Assembly: GCA_017614155.1 (NCBI GenBank)
Contig: JAGACK010000014.1
Location: 1-64,000, forward strand
Reading direction: 5' to 3'
Length of the DNA stretch: 64,000 nucleotides
Origin: Lachnospiraceae bacterium
GTDB taxonomy: Bacteria; Bacillota; Clostridia; Lachnospirales; Lachnospiraceae
Part shown: in pieces, positions 54,045 to 62,112 of the stretch
Layout of the letters: each line of letters starts with the position of its first letter
Numbering within the stretch: position 1 is the first letter of the stretch
Notes under the pieces: generated by a model
The model's input: the letters and a program-made list of their open reading frames with translations, nothing else
Databases searched by the model: none
What the model was told of the DNA's origin: nothing
Program-made: the position numbers and the translations under genes

Positions 54045-54596
54045 ATGCCGGCAGAAAGAGTACCGGAACTTCATACTACAGAGGATTATTATAATACACC
54101 GGAGGGTGCGAGGATCGAGCTCATACATGGCGTGTTCTATGATATGGCCACGCCGAGCAGGATACATCAGGGGCTGGTCATGGAACTCAGTTCGACAATA
54201 CGGGAGCACATAAGGAAAAAAGGTGGAGACTGCAAGGTATATCCCGCGCCTTTTTCCGTTCAGCTGAGCGAAAACGATGATACGATAGTCGAGCCCGATG
54301 TGACTGTTATCTGTGATCCAAAGAAGCTTACTGACAGAGGATGCCTCGGCGCTCCCGACTGGATCATAGAGATAATCTCTCCGAGTAATGCGTCACACGA
54401 TTATATCACAAAACTCAATCTCTATATGAACGCAGGAGTCAGGGAGTACTGGATCATCGATCCGGAAACAGAAACCGTTGCCGTATACAAAAAGGATAAC
54501 TGGGCTCCGAAGGCTTATACCTTTGAGGATGCCGTAGGCCCCGGGATATACGACGATCTGGTCATAGACTTTTCAGGAATAAAGGATCGGATCTGA
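54045..54596 (+). CDS. Uma2-family putative endonuclease (DUF820)
   Basis: 183 aa, PD-(D/E)XK-type fold. LHTTEDYYNTPEGARIELIHG, VEPDVTVICDPKKL, PDWIIEIISPSNASHDYITK and VREYWIIDP are the family hallmarks (Asp, Glu-x-Ile and Lys of the active site). AAAGGAG supports ATG 54045. Biological role of the family is unclear; often found in accessory DNA. Confidence 0.9.
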   Translation: MPAERVPELHTTEDYYNTPEGARIELIHGVFYDMATPSRIHQGLVMELSSTIREHIRKKGGDCKVYPAPFSVQLSENDDTIVEPDVTVICDPKKLTDRGCLGAPDWIIEIISPSNASHDYITKLNLYMNAGVREYWIIDPETETVAVYKKDNWAPKAYTFEDAVGPGIYDDLVIDFSGIKDRI

Positions 54597-54626
54597 TAAT
54601 AAAATAATTCCGGAACAAGTACTTTG

Positions 54627-54655
54627 GTATGTGTTCAGACCACCGAAAATAGTGT
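54627..54655. repeat. 29-bp direct repeat, left copy
   Basis: GTATGTGTTCAGACC followed by ACCGAAAATAGTGT; identical to 63699-63727, 9.07 kb away, with partial similarity extending ~12 bp upstream. Confidence 0.8.
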
Positions 54656-54665
54656 GGGATTCAAT

Positions 54666-54695
54666 GGGAGACAGGGGGACGGTCCTTTTGTCTCC
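54666..54695. repeat. dispersed GGAGAC..GTCTCC palindrome, single copy
   Basis: GGGAGACAGGGGGACGG and TCCTTTTGTCTCC, just inside the left direct repeat. Confidence 0.7.
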
Positions 54696-54722
54696 TGTCA
54701 CAACCATAGAAGCTGTTTGTCG

Positions 54723-54893
54723 CTAATTTTTCAAACATCCAATAGGAATAACAAATACACCGTCTTCACATTTATACCCAAATGGCGTTCCGGTAAGAAC
54801 GATCTTTAGATCAGGCAATCTGAGCGGAGCCTGCTTCTCATTAGCATTGTATTCTGTTACTAATCTTTCGATTTTTACAGACTTCTGCAATAG
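54723..54893 (-). pseudogene. C-terminal remnant of a DUF4143/COG1373-type ATPase
   Basis: The minus strand encodes ~55 residues ending at TAG (54725-54723): ERLVTEYN, NEKQAPLRLPDLKIVLTG and GVFVIPIGCLKN. This matches the conserved tail of COG1373 ATPases as I remember it. The frame is closed just upstream and the rest of the gene is gone. Confidence 0.6.
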
Positions 54894-54896
54894 TTA

Positions 54897-54965
54897 ACGA
54901 AGAGATTTGTGGCATTTTGACGAAGAAATTTGCTGTAAAATGATGAAGAGATTTGTGGCATATTG
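54897..54965. repeat. three 23-bp tandem units
   Basis: Units at 54897, 54920 and 54943 with the pattern AYGAAGARATTTG followed by a T/A-rich end. Units 1 and 3 are nearly identical (21 of 23). Confidence 0.65.
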
Positions 54966-54997
54966 ACGGACAATTTGTACCAGTCAAGAAAAGTAGA

Positions 54998-55072
54998 CAT
55001 GTTAAGAAATTGCATATCTTTGAAATGATGGAAGTGGGATCGAAAGCGCTCAGTAATAGTCAAAGATAGACT
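54998..55072 (+). pseudogene. duplicated 3' end of the OB-fold-like gene
   Basis: 24 codons ending MEVGSKALSNSQR-stop, versus MEVESKALSNSQR-stop at the end of the gene at 62102-63151. The last ~40 nt are nearly identical. The left part has small indels. Nothing else of that gene is here. Its end overlaps the mazF-like gene antisense. Confidence 0.75.
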
Positions 55073-55340
55073 GTATCATATCGCAGATCCGTATCAGCTC
55101 AGGATATGTGACGCTTCCGACTGAATGGAACCGTCTGGCGTTCAGGTCGGTGACCTTCATATTGTCGCATATCACATATTCGTTTTCGCTGATACGCAGC
55201 TTCAGGGTACATTCCGGTTCTTCCGGTGCCACCGGGCATACTACGACGGATCCGGTCTTATTATATGTATCCTTGCTGACGACAACGGCCTTTTTAAATC
55301 TTATCCCTTCGATCATTATGATCTCGCCCTGTTCTACCAT
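55050..55340 (-). CDS. MazF/PemK-like toxin
   Basis: 96 aa. GEIIMIEGIRFKKAVVVSK, SVVVCPVAP and VICDNMKVTDLNARRF fit the MazF/PemK fold (sequence-specific ribonuclease toxins); the family's usual N-terminus is short here. ATG overlaps the stop of the upstream HTH gene (TATGGTAG), so antitoxin and toxin are coupled. The final codons are read antisense through the duplicated SNSQR segment, so the original C-terminus may have been replaced. Confidence 0.75.
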   Translation of the reverse strand: MVEQGEIIMIEGIRFKKAVVVSKDTYNKTGSVVVCPVAPEEPECTLKLRISENEYVICDNMKVTDLNARRFHSVGSVTYPELIRICDMIQSIFDYY

Positions 55341-55801
55341 ATCTCGTTCCCCACGGGTTCACCCCAGTCAAGTTCACCTGATACTTTAAGTGCTTCGCCT
55401 GATTCATCAATATAATCTTCAAGCTTTTTGTGTGAAAAACAAAAACCCGAATCCAAAAGCTCCTTAACCTGCTCGTCGGTCAGATCATCCAACGCGCGCA
55501 TTTCAAGAGTCCTCACTTTCTTATCATAAGAGGCAAGCCGTGACATCTGCCTTGTCGCGGCCGGCTCATTTTCTGTAATGACAAATAGTTCTCCGGTCCG
55601 GACATTAAAGTAATCTTCAAGTTTTTTTATCTGAGCCTGACCCGGAAGGGTCCTGCCGTTGATCCAGTCGCAGAAGGTTGTGTATCTGATGTCAAGTTCC
55701 CTGCACAGTTCCTTTCTGGTCTTGTTTTTTTCTTTCATATATGTCCGTAGGTTGTTTGAAAAAACGGTTTTCATTCCGCTGTCGGATGTGTTTTCCTGCA
55801 T
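55334..55801 (-). CDS. XRE-family HTH antitoxin
   Basis: 155 aa. HTH at about 15-60 (NLRTYMKEKNKTRKELCREL and the recognition helix YTTFCDWINGRTLPG). The C-terminal region is acidic and probably binds the toxin. ATG 55801 with AGAAAGGA is preferred over longer frames, which run through the operator. It is the first gene of the pair with the MazF-like toxin and likely represses the shared promoter through the two inverted repeats upstream. Confidence 0.82.
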   Translation of the reverse strand: MQENTSDSGMKTVFSNNLRTYMKEKNKTRKELCRELDIRYTTFCDWINGRTLPGQAQIKKLEDYFNVRTGELFVITENEPAATRQMSRLASYDKKVRTLEMRALDDLTDEQVKELLDSGFCFSHKKLEDYIDESGEALKVSGELDWGEPVGNEIW

Positions 55802-55819
55802 GGCGTTCCTTTCTGAAAA

Positions 55820-55856
55820 TACGAAAATATCGTATTTATTATACGAAAATATCGTA
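55820..55856. promoter_or_regulatory. twin operators of the toxin-antitoxin pair
   Basis: Two identical 15-bp sites TACGAAAATATCGTA (55820-55834 and 55842-55856), each with TACGA/TCGTA arms, spaced 22 bp (two helical turns). They lie 19 bp upstream of the antitoxin ATG. Confidence 0.75.
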
Positions 55857-56090
55857 CACAGGTCAAGAGAAGAGCGGAGGGGGACGGTGAGCAGGACCTT
55901 TGCCATCGACCCTGATACCTCGTCTGCCGTCAGGGTTACCAAATAAGATGTATGGAGGGCGTACCCCTGTCTTCCCTTAACTCGGCTAAATTCGACTCGA
56001 TCGAAACCGAATAAAACCTTGCAAAAGAAAGAGGATATTTTATTATATATTTAGCATTAGTTCGATAAACACCGAGTCGAAAGGAACCGA

Positions 56091-56171
56091 ATGAAATTTA
56101 TTGGAAGAGATACACAGCTAAGGCAATTAACAAATGAGATATCTTCTGAAGAAATGCTTATATCGGGATGA
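56091..56171 (+). pseudogene. N-terminal remnant of an archaeal-type ATPase
   Basis: 26 codons (KFIGRDTQLRQLTNEISSEE) match the start of ATPases of the DUF234/ATPase_2 type. AAAGGAACCGA forms a good ribosome site. The frame ends at TGA 56169 before any Walker A. Confidence 0.5.
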
Positions 56172-56216
56172 CACAAAACTGAAGCTTAAGGCTTTTGACA
56201 AGGAGACAGGGGGATT

Positions 56217-58892
56217 ATGATGACTATCAGAAAAACAATCGCGGTTGTTCTTATTATGACGATGACAGTGTCGCTTGCAAGCGGCTGCGGGAAAAAGGAT
56301 GCAGATGCCGGCAGCAAAGCCACGGAAAGCAGCGCCACGAAAGAAAGCGGCGCATCGGAACCTGCAGAAGAGGCAGGGAACGAAGAAACTGCAGGCGGGG
56401 AGGAGAAAGAGGCAAATATCCCCGGGCATTATGACCTTTGGACCTATGCTGCAGGCGGGGAGTATACGGTAGAGGTACCGCATGACGAACTGGGGATGAC
56501 AGGTTTTGTTTTCCTGGAAGCAGATCATACCGGCAGCATGGGACAGAGCGTGTCCGGTACGGAGAGCAGCAATAACGACATCACATGGGATGATGACGGC
56601 AATATCACCATATTTGGCCAGAACCTGTATACCTTTGAAGTGGTGGGAGATGTACTCATTGTGAATATGGGTGAAGGAGCGGTCAAATATTACTATGTGC
56701 GTGAAGGTGTTGATGCAGCCACGGCTTACAATGACTTCAAACAGGGAAAAGGCGTAAAGACAGCGGCGGATAATAACGGCGGCGCTGGGGCCGGGGACAA
56801 TAACGATGTGTCCGTGGGCCAGATGCCTGTTCCGGCTGACTGTATGTTCCGCCTGGCAGCCAGAGAGGACATGGGAAAGCGCATCACCGGAAATGACCTG
56901 AAAAAGGGCGGCTATGATGAATACTGGCTGCAGTCCGGCGTGGGCGGAGAGGTCGACTTTAACATGGGTACAAGAGACCTCCATGACGGCAGCTTTTTCC
57001 TGGATGATACTTACGGCGCGATAACCAGATATAATACCGATACGGCTGAGCCGCTCTACCCCTATTCAGTAGCAGCGGACGGGGATGTGCTCTTTGTGAA
57101 GGTCAAGGGCGATACCCTGATCTTTGCCCGCGATGGCGCAGACACAGACGATGCGCTGAAAAAAGCGGGAGAAACCCCCGACCTCAAGATAAAGAGCGGT
57201 GAGATCCCCGAGGGACTGACAGGCTACAAGCCTACCCCCAGAGATGTAAAGATACCGATGACAGGCGGAAATATTTATTTTGACCCTGCAAACGGGCATA
57301 TTGACTATATAGAACCGGGCGTAACAGAGATCGACTATCCGAGAGGCTTTGACGGCATAGGTATATTTGAGATGAAATGGGGGCTTTATGACGCAAATAA
57401 GCTGCGTATCTTCCACTGTGCGCCGGATATGTTCCCGGTATATAAAGATGAGGATACGGGCAGATTCGGTCAGGATATCTATGCCACCCATGCGGGTTTC
57501 GGATGTGCATCATTCGGACATGCGATGTTCTGCGGTTTTTCGGCAGACCGGCCGCAGGCCATTGATTATCTCGGAAATATTGAATACTTTGAATACGGTC
57601 CCGTCTTCTGTAACGCAAATCTCAGGGATTTTATGAATCTCCGTGACTCCTTGAGCACGGATATTAAGGATTATAAAATGATAAGCGGGAAAGACAGTGA
57701 GATAAAGAAGCTTACAGAGGCAGTGATCGATACAGACAGGGACGGAAAGAGGATACTGGAGCGTGTGGGCAAGTTCTGCCGTTCTGATTATGTTTATGAT
57801 TATGAGACCGGAAGATATGACACAAAGCATACGGATCAGAAGCTTGTTGATGAGAAGGAGGCGATAAGAAAAAGCCTTAACGCAAGCGGTCATGGAATTT
57901 ATAACGAGGGCAGGGCTTATCTTATGAGGGATATGTGCGTTGCGGCAGGCATCCCATGTGTGACCCTGATCCTTGGAAAAACGGATGTGTACGGAGATAA
58001 TTACAAATCCTACGAGGATTATTATAACAGGAACTATGAGGGAGAACCCATGAAGAGCCGCCATGCGGATGACTACGCTGATGATGACATACCCGAGGAT
58101 ACACAGGAACAGATCGATGCCGCAAAATATGCGGCGCCTATGAGCGGTGTCTTTAATCTTGCCTATGTGGACGGAAGGTGGCAGCTGATCAATGGTAACG
58201 GAGCAGTGGGAGTCGGCGGAAAGGATGTCGGTCCCAACGGAACCTTCACCCGTTATGAGATCCTGGAAGCGGACGGCAAACCCATAGACCATGTGGACAG
58301 GCAGGAGTGCTATAAGGAAGTCTATGATATGCAGCAGGACTGTTTTGCGAAAATGATCGCAAAGGGCGAGCTTCCCGACTGGTATACCTTTGATCATGTG
58401 CTGGATGACAGCGGTACTTATTATCTGTACGACGGTATAGATGAGAAGGGAAATGTAACCCTTCCCGAGGATACTCTCGGAAAGAAGGATAACTGGATAA
58501 AACTCGATATGGACGGAACGGGAGAGATGAATTTCAACGGTCTTCACTCGAAGGTGGCATGGTGCAGCAACGCCGGAAATCTTACCTGCTGCAGCGCGGA
58601 TGCCAAGGCCTGTGCGTCCTTCAGCGGCTGGGTTGCGGCCAGGGAAACCCGTGACACCACAGGCTGCCGCTGGGACGGGAAATCCCGTGAGCACGGAATA
58701 TCCGGCAGGATCCTCTTTATCAAGGACGGGAAATATGCGGAGCAGAACTTCCAGGTTATGGAGCCGTACGGCGTATCCATGCAGCTCCTTGATACGGATA
58801 ATCAGGAAGAGGACGGCTACCGTTACAGATTCCTGAAGGATCAGGGCACTGGAACCCCGGGCAGCTATGGCAAGAGCCCGTGGAAAAAATAA
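56217..58892 (+). CDS. large lipoprotein with degenerate transglutaminase-like region
   Basis: 891 aa. Lipobox ASGC at about residues 22-25, a Glu/Ala/Ser linker (about 30-70), then beta-rich domains. Residues ~500-690 resemble a transglutaminase-like core: YLMRDMCVAAGIPCVTLILG and FNLAYVDGRWQLING. The positions where the catalytic Cys (before YLM) and His (before the N-L) would be are not Cys/His, so it may be a non-catalytic member. The C-terminal ~200 residues are unassigned. The ribosome site AAGGAG lies inside half of a REP-like element. Probably monocistronic. Confidence 0.75.
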   Translation: MMTIRKTIAVVLIMTMTVSLASGCGKKDADAGSKATESSATKESGASEPAEEAGNEETAGGEEKEANIPGHYDLWTYAAGGEYTVEVPHDELGMTGFVFLEADHTGSMGQSVSGTESSNNDITWDDDGNITIFGQNLYTFEVVGDVLIVNMGEGAVKYYYVREGVDAATAYNDFKQGKGVKTAADNNGGAGAGDNNDVSVGQMPVPADCMFRLAAREDMGKRITGNDLKKGGYDEYWLQSGVGGEVDFNMGTRDLHDGSFFLDDTYGAITRYNTDTAEPLYPYSVAADGDVLFVKVKGDTLIFARDGADTDDALKKAGETPDLKIKSGEIPEGLTGYKPTPRDVKIPMTGGNIYFDPANGHIDYIEPGVTEIDYPRGFDGIGIFEMKWGLYDANKLRIFHCAPDMFPVYKDEDTGRFGQDIYATHAGFGCASFGHAMFCGFSADRPQAIDYLGNIEYFEYGPVFCNANLRDFMNLRDSLSTDIKDYKMISGKDSEIKKLTEAVIDTDRDGKRILERVGKFCRSDYVYDYETGRYDTKHTDQKLVDEKEAIRKSLNASGHGIYNEGRAYLMRDMCVAAGIPCVTLILGKTDVYGDNYKSYEDYYNRNYEGEPMKSRHADDYADDDIPEDTQEQIDAAKYAAPMSGVFNLAYVDGRWQLINGNGAVGVGGKDVGPNGTFTRYEILEADGKPIDHVDRQECYKEVYDMQQDCFAKMIAKGELPDWYTFDHVLDDSGTYYLYDGIDEKGNVTLPEDTLGKKDNWIKLDMDGTGEMNFNGLHSKVAWCSNAGNLTCCSADAKACASFSGWVAARETRDTTGCRWDGKSREHGISGRILFIKDGKYAEQNFQVMEPYGVSMQLLDTDNQEEDGYRYRFLKDQGTGTPGSYGKSPWKK

Positions 58893-58908
58893 ACCTGGTT
58901 TTCATTGC

Positions 58909-59109
58909 AACTTGAATGTATTTCTGATCGAATGCGGGAAAGGAGCAGTTCCGATAGAGGTCAAAGCCGGAAAAAGCAGATAGAGATCACTTGATAATCT
59001 CCTGAAGCGGGATGAGCTCCCTTATGGATTTAAGCTGAGAGATGGAAATATAGGAAGGTCAGGCAAAAAGATAACTCTGCCGCTTTATATGGGTTCTTTT
59101 ATTCGATGA
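58909..59109 (+). pseudogene. C-terminal remnant of a DUF4143-type ATPase
   Basis: NLNVFLIECGKGAVPIEVKAGKSR, then an in-frame TAG, then RSLDNLLKRDELPYGFKL and GKKITLPLYMGSFIR-stop. This is the tail of a COG1373/DUF4143 ATPase, broken by the internal stop and lacking everything upstream. Confidence 0.65.
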
Positions 59110-59125
59110 CAAGATGCGGTTTGTA

Positions 59126-59152
59126 TTCAGACCGTCTGGCATGTGGTATAAT
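59126..59152 (+). promoter_or_regulatory. promoter of the AIM24-ExbB/ExbD operon
   Basis: TTCAGA (59126-59131), 15-bp spacer, TATAAT (59147-59152). The palindrome CAGACCGTCTG (59128-59138) overlaps the -35. The same TTCAGACC-N-TAT layout occurs at 63706-63732. Confidence 0.5.
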
Positions 59153-59183
59153 TTAAGCTGGTTTTATTTAGGTATAACTTTCA

Positions 59184-59204
59184 AACCAAGTTGACAGCTT
59201 GGTT
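59184..59204 (+). promoter_or_regulatory. inverted repeat in the operon leader
   Basis: AACCAAG and CTTGGTT perfect arms around TTGACAG, ~15 bp before the AAAGGAGG site. Possible operator or leader hairpin. Confidence 0.4.
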
Positions 59205-59254
59205 GACAAAAATGGCTTGAAAGGAGGCACTATAATACGGACATTAAAACGAAT

Positions 59255-60031
59255 TTGTTCGGTTCTTCAGAATTAAGAAGGGTTACTCAGCAAAAGAAAT
59301 ATTTTTCTGTTATCGAGTATGAGAGGGATGTATCCGTTTCGCCAGACATAGCTCAAGTTGCATATTTTGCCTCAGAGATGAATGTAAGAAAAAAACAGCT
59401 GGTCATTCAACTAGAGAACAATGATGGTGTCTTTGTTCAAGCTGGAGAAATGCAAATGATGATTGGCGATATTGAGGCTACCACTTGGGTTAAGGGCGTT
59501 GGAGATTTTATGAAAAAGGCAGTTAGTAGTGCGGTAACGGATGAAACGGTTGTTAAGCCGCATTATGTTGGTGAGGGGATTTTGGTCTTGGAGCCGACAT
59601 ATAGACACATTGTCTTGGAAGATTTGGAAGAATGGCCGGATGGTATTATCATTGAAGACGGCATGTTCCTGGCTTGTGAAGATAGTGTTGAGATGGAACT
59701 GTCAGTACGCAAGAATATATCTTCACTCATTCTCGGAAAAGAGGGAGCTATTAATTCGGCTTTCTACGGGAAAGGTATTATGGCATTGGAAAGCCCGGTC
59801 CCGCAAGATGAGTTAATAGAAGTTGACCTCGTAGAAAATATAATCAAGATCGATGGAAACATGGCTGTGGCATGGTCTCCAAATCTGAAATTTACAGTGC
59901 AGAAATCAATGGGAACTCTGATAGGGTCCGCAGTTTCAAAAGAAGGATTTGTCAATGTATATGAGGGAACAGGCAGAGTCTTGATCGCTCCGGTAAGAAG
60001 TAATAAGGGGATAAACATTCCTGAAAAATAA
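59255..60031 (+). CDS. AIM24-family protein
   Basis: 258 aa from TTG 59255. AIM24 proteins form a beta-rich, TRAP-like fold. SVIEYERDVSVSPDIAQVAYFASEMNVRKKQ is the typical N-terminal part and GKGIMALESPVP and GTGRVLIAPV are later signatures. The start is odd: AAAGGAGG (59219-59226) is ~28 nt from TTG 59255 and the frame is open back to it with only ACG (59237) or ATT (59243) near the right spacing. Family members usually have ~5 residues before NLF, so a non-standard start is possible. First gene of the six-gene operon. Confidence 0.8.
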   Translation: MFGSSELRRVTQQKKYFSVIEYERDVSVSPDIAQVAYFASEMNVRKKQLVIQLENNDGVFVQAGEMQMMIGDIEATTWVKGVGDFMKKAVSSAVTDETVVKPHYVGEGILVLEPTYRHIVLEDLEEWPDGIIIEDGMFLACEDSVEMELSVRKNISSLILGKEGAINSAFYGKGIMALESPVPQDELIEVDLVENIIKIDGNMAVAWSPNLKFTVQKSMGTLIGSAVSKEGFVNVYEGTGRVLIAPVRSNKGINIPEK

Positions 60032-60049
60032 GAAATGAGAGGTGTCAAC

Positions 60050-60598
60050 ATGGAAAACTTGGCTGTTTTTATTGGATCATCTATCAATTGGATTATTAGC
60101 GCGTTGGCGCTGATAACAATTGTCGGATTTGCTTACACGGTTTATGGTGTAAGTGCATTGGAGAAAAAAATCGAAGAAGACAGAAAAAAGTCTGGGGGAC
60201 GAAAGGAATACACGCAAGGCGGAATCAAACGAGAAGCCGATGTGTATACATGGGAAGACAATCTGAATAATATTGAAGCGTTTAATAAGGTTCAGCTTAA
60301 GTACTCTATATTTGAACAGTTTGTTCCGATATTTCCTCTTCTTGGCATTCTTGGAACGGTAGCTGGCATAATTGAACATTTAGACAATCTTAAGGAGATG
60401 AAAGTTGCACTGGCTCTGTCTATGTCGACCACATTTTATGGACTGATAGCGGCGATTTTATTGAAAATTATCGATGCTGTTTTTGTTAGTAAGTCAGTTA
60501 ACAAGATGGCCCTGTTCTTTGACACATATGAACAGAATTACCAGATGGTTAAAGACAAGCATAATCAGGAAGCCGAAAAATTAGATAATAGGGGATAA
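60050..60598 (+). CDS. MotA/TolQ/ExbB-like proton channel protein
   Basis: 182 aa. Three membrane spans: about 8-30, 83-105 (FPLLGILGTVAGIIEHL) and 118-145 (SMSTTFYGLIAAILLKI). The GILGTV and STTFYGL helices are the ion-pathway signature of the MotA/TolQ/ExbB family. Start ATG 60050 has AGAGGTG 5 nt upstream. In diderms ExbB-ExbD uses the proton gradient to move an outer part; in a single-membrane cell the target is unknown. Partner of the next gene. Confidence 0.88.
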   Translation: MENLAVFIGSSINWIISALALITIVGFAYTVYGVSALEKKIEEDRKKSGGRKEYTQGGIKREADVYTWEDNLNNIEAFNKVQLKYSIFEQFVPIFPLLGILGTVAGIIEHLDNLKEMKVALALSMSTTFYGLIAAILLKIIDAVFVSKSVNKMALFFDTYEQNYQMVKDKHNQEAEKLDNRG

Positions 60599-60604
60599 AA
60601 GAAT

Positions 60605-61162
60605 ATGAGATTGAAGAACAAGCCCAAATCGTTGGGGCAGTTTATAATTGACTTGACCCCGTTATTGGATGTTATTTTTATAGTGCTTATAGTTGTTCTG
60701 TCCTTTCAGGATGATTATAGTAAGGTCGCAGACGATAGATATACACAAGCTACGCAGATAGAACAAAAGGCCAAAGATGATATTTCCGCAGCATCGGCTA
60801 GCCTTGCAACTGCAGAGGAGCATATTGATACTTATGCGAACATGCATGATTATGTAAATGTAGTTACTATATATGCAAGTTATAAGCCGTCAAACAGAAA
60901 ATATAGAACCTTGCATGTCGAGATAAACAACGCTGATTTATGGGAAAAAGAAATAAATCCCAGTAATGAGGACCGTATATGGACAGAATGTCAGAGTTAT
61001 ATTGAGGGCAAATTGGCTGACAATAGAGATTTGCCGACTGTATTCTCGATTATGGATGAAAAAATGTTATACCGAGATGAGCAGTCTGTTTTGTCATTAT
61101 ATGAGAACTTGAATATTAAGGATAAATACGAAAAGAATAACATGGAGAAGGATGATGAATAA
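60605..61162 (+). CDS. ExbD/TolR-like protein
   Basis: 185 aa. FIIDLTPLLDVIFIVLIVVL (about 13-32) is the ExbD membrane helix with the conserved Asp (Asp22) that carries protons. A coiled coil follows (about 45-80, rich in Ala/Glu/Lys) and then a ~100-residue outer domain not clearly like the normal ExbD peptidoglycan/TonB-binding part. It starts 6 bp after the ExbB-like gene. Confidence 0.82.
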   Translation: MRLKNKPKSLGQFIIDLTPLLDVIFIVLIVVLSFQDDYSKVADDRYTQATQIEQKAKDDISAASASLATAEEHIDTYANMHDYVNVVTIYASYKPSNRKYRTLHVEINNADLWEKEINPSNEDRIWTECQSYIEGKLADNRDLPTVFSIMDEKMLYRDEQSVLSLYENLNIKDKYEKNNMEKDDE

Positions 61163-61646
61163 ACCGATTGCAATTATCGTTCTGATTATTTTAGTCTTGT
61201 TCCTCGTTATTCTTTTAAGAATTCTTATTCCGGCATTTACGAATTACTTAAAAAACCTTCCCAAAGGCATCTTCGTTCTTCTTGTCTTGGCTGTAATTGC
61301 GGCGATGGTTTATTTAGTTGTTTTCTTGATTAAATCCAACGGTACAGGTGGAGAGATTGGAAACACGCCGGAAGAAGTCGAAACGCAAGTTGAGGAAGAA
61401 AAGAATGAGGTAGTGCTTGAAAGAATAGAGGACTGTATAATACTTCGAGATGATCAGATTTGGATTAACAATGTTCAAGTCGGGATGGATTTTGTTGAAA
61501 AATACATTGATGAACATGTGGTAAGCAACACACATCTTACCATAGTTGACGATTACTCATTAGCATCTTTGCATCATGAGATAACCGCTCTGTGTGACAA
61601 AAAAGGGGTGAATTACAGTAACGAAGATGAAAAATGGATTGAATAA
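61155..61646 (+). CDS. two-span membrane protein with ExbD-like outer domain
   Basis: 163 aa. Spans at about 5-27 and 37-60, then an acidic linker and a ~70-residue domain (CIILRDDQIWINNVQVGMDF, HLTIVDDYSLASLHHEIT). The alternating strand-helix pattern and DDYSLASLHHEI resemble the outer ExbD fold. ATG 61155 is preferred over 61152 for spacing from GGAGAAGG. It overlaps the previous gene by 8 nt and the next by 20 nt. Confidence 0.68.
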   Translation: MNKPIAIIVLIILVLFLVILLRILIPAFTNYLKNLPKGIFVLLVLAVIAAMVYLVVFLIKSNGTGGEIGNTPEEVETQVEEEKNEVVLERIEDCIILRDDQIWINNVQVGMDFVEKYIDEHVVSNTHLTIVDDYSLASLHHEITALCDKKGVNYSNEDEKWIE

Positions 61647-62112
61647 TAAAACTAAACTAGTAGTGGCTATTATCCTTTCTTCGCTATTATTGGTCGCTTA
61701 TGTGTTTTATAAGCCCGTGTTGAAGAATGCGGATAAACCATTTATTGAATTGAGCGGGGCAGTTGGAAATGCTGTGGGAAATGCAGAAAGTGCATATATC
61801 GTAGCTAATCCGACTCCGATACCGGAGCCCGTTCCCACGCCACCAGTTGTGGAAGAATCAGAGCCCGAAAAACCTAAGCCTAAAGATGTACAGATGGAGG
61901 TGGTGGTCGGTGATGAAAAAATCTCTTTTGGGGCCATCAAGGATGCAGACATTTCCGTATTCAAGAGTTTGTTTGAAAGTGGAACGATGAAAGAAAAGAA
62001 GATAATACTTGTAGATGATTATGCAGAGTCAGGAACTTTCAATCGTTTAATCAAATTATTCAAAGAGTCTGGAACGGATTTTGAAATCGAAGAGAGAGTA
62101 TATGATGACTAA
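61627..62112 (+). CDS. membrane-anchored protein with Pro-rich linker and ExbD-like tail
   Basis: 161 aa. Anchor at about 10-30, Pro/Glu-rich stalk (about 62-90, TPIPEPVPTPPVVEE and EPEKPKPKD), and a C-terminal domain (QMEVVVGDEKISFGAI, KIILVDDYAESGTFNRLIKL) similar in pattern to the tail of the previous gene. The TonB-like stalk could span the cell wall. It overlaps both neighbours. No strong ribosome site, so coupled translation is likely. Confidence 0.68.
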   Translation: MKNGLNNKTKLVVAIILSSLLLVAYVFYKPVLKNADKPFIELSGAVGNAVGNAESAYIVANPTPIPEPVPTPPVVEESEPEKPKPKDVQMEVVVGDEKISFGAIKDADISVFKSLFESGTMKEKKIILVDDYAESGTFNRLIKLFKESGTDFEIEERVYDD

